Below, piece by piece: positions 56,242-64,000 of a stretch of DNA of 64,000 nt. The first letter of the stretch is position 1, and every line of letters begins with the position of its first letter. The stretch is taken from contig NZ_CDDA01000037.1 in the NCBI RefSeq assembly GCF_000819745.1, positions 157,744 through 221,743 of the forward strand. Direction: 5' to 3'. Made by a program: the position numbers and the translations under genes. The notes beneath the pieces were generated by a model. The model searched no databases. It was given only the letters and a program-made list of their open reading frames with translations, and was not told the origin of the DNA. The DNA comes from Aeromonas bestiarum (lineage in GTDB: Bacteria; Pseudomonadota; Gammaproteobacteria; Enterobacterales; Aeromonadaceae).

Positions 56242-56269
56242 AACCACCCGTTATACGGGTGGTTTTTTA
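56242..56269. terminator. Bidirectional terminator after the amidase gene
   Basis: AACCACCCGT (56242-56251), loop TAT, ACGGGTGGTT (56255-56264), then TTTT. It also ends the convergent AT-rich orphan gene. Confidence 0.88.
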
Positions 56270-56310
56270 TATAGATATTTCATACCTATTAATTTTGATG
56301 TATAAGTTTT

Positions 56311-57369
56311 TTATTGCTCATTTATTAATTTTTTTAGTATCCGCTTAGGGTGGAATACTAGAGGACCTATTTTATATTCCACTAATGATATTGCACCATC
56401 GAATAAATCCAATCTGTCATTTTGTAAACTTTCCAATAAAGATATTTTTGCTTTCGCTGATTGCAATTGCTCTTGTAATTTACCATTAGAGATATTTTGA
56501 AGCTCTATTATAGAACTCTTAATATCACATTGCTGAGTAAAAAACATTACCTGTTGCTGTAGAGATTGAATAAATATTTTTGATTCAATATCATTTTTTG
56601 TTTGGCTTACTGGAATATGATCTGAATAAGGAAGGGATAGGTATAAATATAAAGCTTTTTCTATGTTTTCCTTAAATGCACTTTCGTCGTTTTTAGTAAT
56701 GGTTAGAAAAGTGTATCCTTCTTTGTTTTCAGTCGATACGTCAGCATTAATCCCAATTTGTTTCAGAAGTTCGCCGAACCATAAAACATATTGGGAGCAG
56801 ATCACTTCATAACCGGTTGGGAATTTGAAGATTTTAACTATTAACTCTGATTTTACGTTCATTAATAGTTCTTTTTTTAGCTCTATTAGTTTTAGTTTTG
56901 CTGCATGTGCAAAACGTTCGATTTCATCAATAACATTGCCATGTTCGATGACGTCCTTAACTTCAAAAATTAATCCATAGCCATCATCGTCAATTAAATC
57001 GACACTTTCACAAAAACCAGTGAGCTTTGACTCATAGTGTTGCGATATATATGCTGGCGGGACAAGTTCAGACCAGTCTTTGTAATTGAAAATAAACGAA
57101 TATTCTACTTCTATGTGATTGTTCTCTTTGTTTAATACAACCATTTCTAAATATTTAAATGACTGTGATTTATAGAAGTCAGAGATCATTAAATTATCAG
57201 GAAACGAATCTACAGTTATATCTGATAATTTGTTTATGACATATCCTTTATCTCTTGGTTCCCAAATATAACTGTATTCACTTGTTTCATTTTTGCTGAT
57301 GGATGTGAGTAAGTTGCCATCTAAGTAGACCTGCAAGGTATCATCAATATGTTCAAAAGTGATGCTCAA
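56311..57369 (-). CDS. AT-rich orphan gene, unknown function
   Basis: 352 residues, starting at TTG 57369 with GGAGA 7 bases upstream. The DNA is strikingly AT-rich against its GC-rich surroundings, a sign of recent transfer. No signal peptide or membrane helix. The N-terminal third looks beta-rich; the middle has VIDEIERFAHAAKLKLIELKKELL and a segment ending EKALYLYLSLPYSD; the last 80 residues are a coiled coil (IESKIFIQSLQQQVMFFTQQ and LQEQLQSAKAKISLLESL). I do not recognise a family. It is alone, convergent with the amidase and flanked by repeats on the cphA side. Confidence 0.75.
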   Translation of the reverse strand: MSITFEHIDDTLQVYLDGNLLTSISKNETSEYSYIWEPRDKGYVINKLSDITVDSFPDNLMISDFYKSQSFKYLEMVVLNKENNHIEVEYSFIFNYKDWSELVPPAYISQHYESKLTGFCESVDLIDDDGYGLIFEVKDVIEHGNVIDEIERFAHAAKLKLIELKKELLMNVKSELIVKIFKFPTGYEVICSQYVLWFGELLKQIGINADVSTENKEGYTFLTITKNDESAFKENIEKALYLYLSLPYSDHIPVSQTKNDIESKIFIQSLQQQVMFFTQQCDIKSSIIELQNISNGKLQEQLQSAKAKISLLESLQNDRLDLFDGAISLVEYKIGPLVFHPKRILKKLINEQ

Positions 57370-57626
57370 CTTTGAATCTCCAATAATAAGTTTAATACTT
57401 TCTTAGTTAGTATAATCTTTCTTTTGGGTTAGATTGAAGCCCGTTTTTATATATCAGGTCGTAGGTTCGAATAGCGAAGCGTATTCAGACGATCGCGGAT
57501 AGGTCGTGGCTGAGAAGCCGCTGAAATCCGGAGTTTCCTGCCTGTCTTGCCATGACTCGGTGCGCTGCGGTAAACGGACGATTACGCTGCGCTAATCGAC
57601 CCTACATAATGGGGCTTATTGTTACC

Positions 57627-57670
57627 TCCCCCTCATCCCCAGCCCTTCTCCCGCAAGGGGAGAAGGGGGC
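57627..57670 (-). repeat. Palindromic repeat, family A, copy 3
   Basis: Stem CCCTTCTCCC (57643-57652) / GGGAGAAGGG (57658-57667), loop GCAAG, preceded by CCCCTCATCCCCA. Same family as the copies near the DUF559 gene, in reverse orientation. Confidence 0.85.
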
Positions 57671-57745
57671 AAACAGGCTCCGCTGATTATGCGTTGGCTC
57701 TGTGGTGCGGGTGAATATGAGTGGCTTGGTATTGGCACGGGCCAT

Positions 57746-58757
<1,012 letters not shown>

Positions 58758-58814
58758 AGAACCAGGCCGCAGGGGTAACAAGAGGTGTCGCCCCCTTGAA
58801 AGGTGCTGGCCAGA

Positions 58815-58840
58815 GAAAACGCCCGAATGGGCGTTTTCCT
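58815..58840 (+). terminator. Terminator of cphA
   Basis: GAAAACGCCC (58815-58824), loop GAAT, GGGCGTTTTC (58829-58838). Confidence 0.85.
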
Positions 58841-58981
58841 GTTTTCAGCGCACCGGATTTCCTGTGGCCGATCTCCGAGTCTTGCCAATCGGCAGCCGGC
58901 CCCCGGCATTAAGGCTGTTCAAGCCGGGTGCGCTTTCATAAGATGGATTCCTCTCTGGCCAGCCATTAACAAGCAATTGAT

Positions 58982-60253
58982 ATGCAATATAAATCCCTCG
59001 AGCGGCTGAAGCAGGCCTTTATCACCGGCATGTGGGCGTCGCTTGCCAGCATCATCATCGGCTTCGCCTTCAAGGTGTGGCTGGCGCAGTGGGTGGCCAA
59101 GGGGGATCTGGCGCTGTTCAACAGCGTGGTGGATTTGATCTCTTTGTCGCTGATCCTGATGACCGGCTTTCGCTCCTCCATGGTGGTGAGCTACTCCCAG
59201 ACCAAGAACGACAGAGACATCATCAATATCTTCCGCTACTTCCTCATCGGCATAGTGCTGCTCACCTGGGGGCTGGTGATCCCCTATATCAAGCACGGGC
59301 TCCATATCCGGGTGGAGTACCTGCAACTGGTGGGGGTCATCTTCGGGCTGGGGCTCAAGGTCTATTTCACCAATCTGGTGGCCATGTACCGCATGTACGA
59401 TATCTCCAACAGGGTCACCTGGCTGGAGCCGCTCGCCAACGCCCTGCTGTTTATGGCCTGTTACTTCGGGCTGGGGATGGATGCGCTCTCGTCGCTCTTC
59501 TACGGGCTGACCTGCTCTTCGCTGGTCATCGCCGGTTATATGTATCTCTATCGGCGCAGGGCCATCGCCACCCGGCCGCTGGCCAAAGTCGAGCTCGGCC
59601 CCGAGATGCGCAGCTATGTGAAGAAGAGCTTCACCGCCTCGCTGGAGGCGGGGGCCAGTATCCTGATGATCTACATCACGGTACTGCTCACCATACGCCA
59701 CTTCAGCATCGACGAGCTGGGGGATTTCCAGGTGGTGGTGCGCCCCATCTTCACCTATATGACGCTGCTGTTTGTCTTCCCGATTTACCGCTTCGTGCTG
59801 CCTGAGCTGGCAGTCAATCTGCGCAACGGCGATCACCGGCAGATCAGGATGATCCGCCGCTGGATCTTCCGTCTCTCGGCCATCGTCAGCCTGGTGTTCT
59901 TTGTGCTGATGCTGCTGGCGGGCAAGCCGCTGGTGTTGCTGTTGTTCCCCGTCGACTATGTGGGGGCCGTGCCCGTGCTGTTCCACTTCTCCATCTTCTT
60001 CATCTTCATGATGCTCAACGGCTACCAGCTCGCCTATATCAAGGCCCACGGCCACTTCACCCAGAGCCTGCTGATCCGCCTGGTCGGCATAGTGGCGCTG
60101 GTGGCGGCCTACTATCTGGTGGCCGAGTTCACCAGCAACGTGGTGGCCATTATCGTGGCGCTGGGGCTGGGCTATATGGTGATGTTTATCCTCTCCACCT
60201 TGGCGGAGCGGCAGATCCTGAAATCCCTGCCACTGGTGCTGGCGGCCCGTTAG
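58982..60253 (+). CDS. Polysaccharide flippase-like membrane protein
   Basis: 423 residues with about twelve hydrophobic helices in the MOP-superfamily oligosaccharide flippase (Wzx-like/PST) pattern; ASLASIIIGFAFKVWLAQWVAKGDLALFN at the N-terminus resembles the first helices of that family. It stands alone, not in a polysaccharide cluster, so its lipid-linked substrate is unknown. No strong ribosome binding site was seen before ATG 58982. A terminator shared with rhlE follows. Confidence 0.8.
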   Translation: MQYKSLERLKQAFITGMWASLASIIIGFAFKVWLAQWVAKGDLALFNSVVDLISLSLILMTGFRSSMVVSYSQTKNDRDIINIFRYFLIGIVLLTWGLVIPYIKHGLHIRVEYLQLVGVIFGLGLKVYFTNLVAMYRMYDISNRVTWLEPLANALLFMACYFGLGMDALSSLFYGLTCSSLVIAGYMYLYRRRAIATRPLAKVELGPEMRSYVKKSFTASLEAGASILMIYITVLLTIRHFSIDELGDFQVVVRPIFTYMTLLFVFPIYRFVLPELAVNLRNGDHRQIRMIRRWIFRLSAIVSLVFFVLMLLAGKPLVLLLFPVDYVGAVPVLFHFSIFFIFMMLNGYQLAYIKAHGHFTQSLLIRLVGIVALVAAYYLVAEFTSNVVAIIVALGLGYMVMFILSTLAERQILKSLPLVLAAR

Positions 60254-60295
60254 CTGGTCAGTCGCCAAGGGTGGCGCTGGCCCGTATCGGACAAC

Positions 60296-60322
60296 AAAAA
60301 ACGCCCATGCGGGCGTTTTTTG
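60296..60322. terminator. Bidirectional terminator between flippase gene and rhlE
   Basis: AAAAAACGCCC (60296-60306), loop ATGC, GGGCGTTTTTT (60311-60321). Confidence 0.9.
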
Positions 60323-60341
60323 TGGGCGGCGTTGAGGCCGC

Positions 60342-61595
60342 TTAACGCTTGGGCTTGCCGCTCTTGTTGTTACCGCCGAGGGCCTGTTTTCTGGCTCTCT
60401 GCTTCTGGGCCGCCTTGCCGTTGCGGCGTGGCTCGGGCTCGAAGCGGGTGAGGTCGGGCTCAAAGCCCGGGAACCACTGTTGGGGCAAGCGAGTGTCGAG
60501 CACGGCTTCCACCTTTTCCAGCAGAGGCGCATCTTCCGGGCTGAACAATGTGATGGCCAGCCCCTTGTTGCCGGCGCGGCCGGTGCGACCGATACGGTGG
60601 ACGTAATCCTCTGCGACAAACGGGAACTCGAGGTTGATCACGTAGTTGAGATCGCTGATATCGAGGCCGCGGGCCGCCACGTCGGTGGCGACCAGCGCCT
60701 GCAGGGTGCCGGCGCGAAACTCCAGCAGCACCTTCTCCCGCGCCCCTTGCGACAGATCGCCGTGGAAGGCCAGCGCATTGATGCCCGCCTTGCCAAGCTG
60801 CTGGGCCAGCTTGTCGGCCCCCTGCCGGGTGCGGCTGAAGATAAGCACAGGCGCCCAGCCCTTCACCTTGATCAGGTGCTCCAGCAACGCCAGCTTGCGC
60901 TCGCCATCCACCGCATAGACCCGCTGCTCCACCTCGGCCGCCGTGGTGTTGCGCGGTGCCACTTCGATCAGTTCGGGGTCGCGCAGCAGCACCCGGCTCA
61001 AGGCAAACAGGTTGTCATCGCAGGTGGCCGAAAACAGCAGGGTCTGGCGATCCGCCGGTATCTGTTTGAGCAGCGCCTTGATCTCATCCATAAAGCCCAT
61101 GTCTAGCATCCGGTCCGCCTCGTCAAACACCAGATGGCTGAGGCGCTCAAGGCTCAGCGCCCCCTGGCGCAGATGGTCGAGCAGCCGACCCGGGGTGGCG
61201 ATCAGCAGATCCACCCCGGCTTTAAGTGCCTCGACCTGCGCGGCTATGCTGACCCCGCCATAGACCAGGGCGCTGGTGAGACCCGTACCTTGCCCGTAGC
61301 GCGCGACGCTCTCGTGTACCTGCACCGCCAGCTCGCGGGTCGGCACCAGCACCAGGGCGCGGATCGGGCGGGTGGTGTCGCTCGCCGGGTGCTGCATCAA
61401 TTGCTCCAGCAGCGGCAGCACGAAAGCGGCGGTCTTGCCGGTGCCGGTCTGGGCGCCCGCCATCAGATCCCGCCCCGCCAGAATGGTGGGGATGGCGCGG
61501 GCCTGAATGGGGGTCGGCGCGGCATAACCCAGTTCGGTCAGGGTCTGTTGCAAACGGGGGGAGAGGGCCAGTTCGGTAAAGGAGGCAATGGACAT
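60342..61595 (-). CDS. rhlE: DEAD-box RNA helicase RhlE-like
   Basis: 417 residues. All DEAD-box motifs are intact: Q motif LGYAAPTPIQARAIP, Walker A AQTGTGKTAAF, PTRELAVQ, TPGRLLDHL, DEADRMLDMGF, SAT, and HRIGRTGRAG. The C-terminus is a short basic Lys/Arg/Gln tail typical of RhlE rather than SrmB or DbpA. Likely roles are ribosome assembly or mRNA decay in the cold. Confidence 0.93.
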   Translation of the reverse strand: MSIASFTELALSPRLQQTLTELGYAAPTPIQARAIPTILAGRDLMAGAQTGTGKTAAFVLPLLEQLMQHPASDTTRPIRALVLVPTRELAVQVHESVARYGQGTGLTSALVYGGVSIAAQVEALKAGVDLLIATPGRLLDHLRQGALSLERLSHLVFDEADRMLDMGFMDEIKALLKQIPADRQTLLFSATCDDNLFALSRVLLRDPELIEVAPRNTTAAEVEQRVYAVDGERKLALLEHLIKVKGWAPVLIFSRTRQGADKLAQQLGKAGINALAFHGDLSQGAREKVLLEFRAGTLQALVATDVAARGLDISDLNYVINLEFPFVAEDYVHRIGRTGRAGNKGLAITLFSPEDAPLLEKVEAVLDTRLPQQWFPGFEPDLTRFEPEPRRNGKAAQKQRARKQALGGNNKSGKPKR

Positions 61596-61776
61596 AGGGG
61601 CACCAGTGTGGGGTTATCGCGGCCAGAGCCACGATGGAAACAATCGTAGTGGCCGGCATGGTAACAGAAGCGGGGGCATGGGCAGAAGGCGGGCGAGGGG
61701 ACTGGCCTCTATCCCGCGCTTCGCCCTGCTGGTCGTGCTCGGGAGCTGCGCCATGGCGAGCAGCTCCCTGTGCTGG

Positions 61777-62646
61777 TTAACGGCAGTGAAACACCTCTTC
61801 CAGCGCATCCACCACGGCTCGTACCCTGCTGGCCTTCTGCAGGTCGGGGTGGAGCACCAGCCAGATGTCGACCGGATCGCTGAGGGCGGGCAGCACCCGC
61901 ACCAGCTCGGTCTCTTTGTCTGCCAGAAAGGTGGAGAGCAGGGCTATTCCCAGCCCCTGACGGGCCGCCGCCAGCAACAGTAGCTGGGCATTGCACTGCA
62001 GCACCACGTTCGGTTCGTGCAGCGGCTCCCCGCACAGGCTGTGCCAGTGGCGGGAGACCAGCTCTTTGGCAAACAGCAGCAGGGCGTGCTGACTCAGCCC
62101 GTGGCCGCTCTTGGGCGTGCCGTGGTGGACCAGATAGTCGCGAGAGGCGTAGAGCCCCATCTCTATGGTGGTGAGCCGCTTGATCACCAGCTCGTCGTTG
62201 TCGGGACGCAGTCCCCGGATGGCGAGATCGGCCTCCCGGTAGGCGATGTCGCTGACGCTGACCGCCGTCTGCAGGCTGAGGCGGATACCGGGGTGGCGCT
62301 CGCGCAGCAAGGTGAGGGCGGGGAGCACGAAAGCCTGAGCCAGGGTGTCTGTGGTGGCGATGCGCACCTCGCCACACAGGCTCTGATCCCCGGCGCTCGC
62401 CTTGCGTTCTATGGCCTTGATGGCCTGCTCCATGGCGCTGGCATCCGCCAACATGGTTTCGCCGAGGGGGCTCAGGTCATAGAGTTTGGGGGTGCGGATA
62501 AAGAGTTTGGAACCCAGGTTCTGTTCCAGCGCCGTGATGCGCCGCCCGACGGTGGCCTGATCGACCCCCAGCACTCCGGCTGCGCCACGCAGTGTGCCCT
62601 GTCTTGCCAATGCCAGAAAAAAACGTGCGTCATCCCAGTTGATCAT
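61777..62646 (-). CDS. LysR-family regulator divergent from an MFS gene
   Basis: 289 residues from ATG 62646, with GGGAGG 4 bases upstream. Helix-turn-helix [41 protein letters not shown], then a substrate-binding domain. The divergent MFS transporter is the most likely target. Confidence 0.9.
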   Translation of the reverse strand: MINWDDARFFLALARQGTLRGAAGVLGVDQATVGRRITALEQNLGSKLFIRTPKLYDLSPLGETMLADASAMEQAIKAIERKASAGDQSLCGEVRIATTDTLAQAFVLPALTLLRERHPGIRLSLQTAVSVSDIAYREADLAIRGLRPDNDELVIKRLTTIEMGLYASRDYLVHHGTPKSGHGLSQHALLLFAKELVSRHWHSLCGEPLHEPNVVLQCNAQLLLLAAARQGLGIALLSTFLADKETELVRVLPALSDPVDIWLVLHPDLQKASRVRAVVDALEEVFHCR

Positions 62647-62730
62647 CGAGCCTCCCACTCAAAGTGCCCCCTCGGGGCGAGCCCATTAGAAGCCAGCGCA
62701 GGCGGGATCACAAGGCGAGTGTGGCCTTGC

Positions 62731-62760
62731 TGGCATGCAAATAGATGTCATTGGCATGCA
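62731..62760. promoter_or_regulatory. Two TGGCATGCA direct repeats upstream of the MFS gene
   Basis: TGGCATGCA at 62731-62739 and 62752-62760, 21 bases apart, each with a GCATGC palindrome; GCATGATGCAT follows at 62772-62782. The two-turn spacing suits a LysR tetramer. Confidence 0.5.
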
Positions 62761-62865
62761 TTATTGAAGCAGCATGATGCATTTGTGCCGCTGTCGGGAG
62801 GGATGGACGGGCGCTATCATGGCGCCTCTCGTCAGCGGCCTTGCCCGCCCTCATCGGAGCCTTGC

Positions 62866-64000
62866 ATGTCATCATCCCTCTGTGCCGCCGCCCCCTCTGC
62901 GGCGGCTACCTCTCATCGCGCCATCCTGCTGTTTCTGCCGCTGGCCCTGATGTCGGCGCTGCTCAACAGCAGCGTGCCCACCCCCCTCTATCCCCACTAC
63001 CAGCAGGTGCTGGCGCTGAGCGATGTCAGCCTCACCCTGATCTATGGCGGCTATGCGGCCGGGGTGCTCATCTCCTTGTTCGGGGTGGGCAATCTGGCGG
63101 GGCGGGTGGCGGACTTGCGCGCCATGATCCTGCCGGCGCTGCTGGCGGTCGCGGGGGGCGCCCTGCTCTTTTCCCTGGCCGATTCGTTCTGGTCGCTGCT
63201 GCTGGCACGGGTGCTGGCCGGGATTGGCACGGGAGCTCTGACCGGCGCCGCCAATGTGGCGTTGCTGCGTTTCGGCCCCCGCGACGGCGGCAAGCGGGCG
63301 GCCCTCAGTGCGACCCTCTCCTTCACCGCCGGACTGGCGCTCGGCCCGGTATTCAGCGGGCTGGCGTTGCAGCTGGACTTCTATCCGACTCAGCTGCCCT
63401 TTCTGCTCATCATGGGGCTGGCGGCCTGCGCCATGGCAGGTGTTGTGCTGAGCTGGCCCGCCAGCGCACAAGGGGCGCCGACCGCGGCGCACGGGCAGGG
63501 CAAGGGATCCCTGGGGGAGGGGCTCAAGGTCACTGGGATTGCATTCTTTCTCTGCGCAGCGGCCCTGTTTACCGCCTGGGCGGTGGCGGCCAGCCTGCTG
63601 GCCATCGGCCCCAAGGTGGTGAGCCAGTTGCTGGGGATGCGGGATCTCGGCCTGTTCGGTTATCTGATCGCGGCTTATATGGTGCTCTCCGGCCTGTGCC
63701 AGCTCTGGGCCCGCCGCCTCGATGCCCGCCATACTCTGCAGAGCGGTTGCCTGGCGCTGGCACTCTGCGTGCTGCTGTTTACCGGCGCCGTGCACGTCCA
63801 GTCGCTCTGGCTGGCGGGGCTTGGGCTGCTGGTGGCCGGTTATGCCCAGGGCGCCGTGTTTGTCGGCAGTGCGACCCTGGTCAACCGCATCTCCCCCGGC
63901 GCCAGCCACGCCCGGCTGGTGTCGCTCTTCTATGTGATCGCCTATGTAGCGAACTGGGTGCCTGTGCTGCTGGGCTGGGTGAGTGACAGCGTCGGCCTGC
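62866..64000 (+). CDS. MFS transporter (3' end beyond window)
   Basis: Open to the window edge, at least 378 residues. From ATG 62866 the protein begins MSSSLCAAAPSAAATSHRAI and continues into membrane helices; VPTPLYPHYQQVLALSDVSL and LIYGGYAAGVLISLFGVG are typical of drug/sugar MFS proteins, with a GTGALTGAANVALLRFGPRD-like motif after helix 4. Efflux is inferred. It is divergent from the LysR regulator. Confidence 0.85.
   Translation, partial: MSSSLCAAAPSAAATSHRAILLFLPLALMSALLNSSVPTPLYPHYQQVLALSDVSLTLIYGGYAAGVLISLFGVGNLAGRVADLRAMILPALLAVAGGALLFSLADSFWSLLLARVLAGIGTGALTGAANVALLRFGPRDGGKRAALSATLSFTAGLALGPVFSGLALQLDFYPTQLPFLLIMGLAACAMAGVVLSWPASAQGAPTAAHGQGKGSLGEGLKVTGIAFFLCAAALFTAWAVAASLLAIGPKVVSQLLGMRDLGLFGYLIAAYMVLSGLCQLWARRLDARHTLQSGCLALALCVLLFTGAVHVQSLWLAGLGLLVAGYAQGAVFVGSATLVNRISPGASHARLVSLFYVIAYVANWVPVLLGWVSDSVGL

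Overview
This 64 kb window is an ordinary chromosomal segment of a high-GC gammaproteobacterium, almost certainly an Aeromonas of the hydrophila/veronii/dhakensis group. The strongest clue is a near-textbook CphA-type subclass B2 metallo-beta-lactamase at 57993-58757. luxS next to a GGDEF gene and the rnr-rlmB and rpsF-rpsR-rplI blocks fit the same assignment. The species call is from memory of these families, not from a search. I see no tRNA, rRNA, CRISPR array, prophage or transposase.

Layout. 1-9171 is a type IV pilus minor-pilin region: the end of pilW, then pilX, pilY1 and a pilE-like gene; a convergent lone pilin; and a second minor-pilin set (FimT/GspH, PilW-like, PilX-like and an oversized Cys-containing PilV-like protein). 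9245-17814 is housekeeping and signalling: glutamine-dependent nadE with glnB, a lytic-transglycosylase-like lipoprotein, luxS facing a diguanylate cyclase, rnr-rlmB, a Crp-like regulator and elaA. 18032-24313 holds two DMT transporters, an AlaX-like tRNA-editing protein, Fur-box-controlled mntH, the rpsF-rpsR-rplI operon without priB, and fpr.

24367-37398 mixes envelope and metabolic genes: a small secreted protein, a membrane/winged-helix protein, a 55-residue membrane protein too short for most gene callers, a quinone oxidoreductase, a YqaA-type protein, an M16 peptidase, gshA, a DUF4432 protein, an acyl-CoA synthetase, a thioredoxin-fold protein, rimI and holD. 37561-47110 carries ravA-viaA, an Lrp/EamA pair, two more GGDEF proteins and prfC with a long structured leader. 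47233-51241 is a stress-regulator cluster: MarR/AhpD-like, a MarR-GNAT fusion and divergent nemA/nemR.

51241-58757 is the most mosaic part. It has five copies of two palindromic repeat families, a DUF559 nuclease beside a duplicated LysR 3' end, an agmatine deiminase followed by an amidase, an AT-rich orphan gene with a TTG start, and cphA behind a TTCAC-N6-TTCAC tag. 58982-64000 ends with a flippase-like protein, rhlE, and a LysR gene divergent from a truncated MFS transporter.

Most promising for novelty: the proline-rich upstream reading frame and stem in the prfC leader, the DUF559 nuclease with its palindromic repeats, the AT-rich orphan gene, and the giant Cys-containing minor pilin. 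All are hypotheses from reading the sequence; no search or folding program was run.
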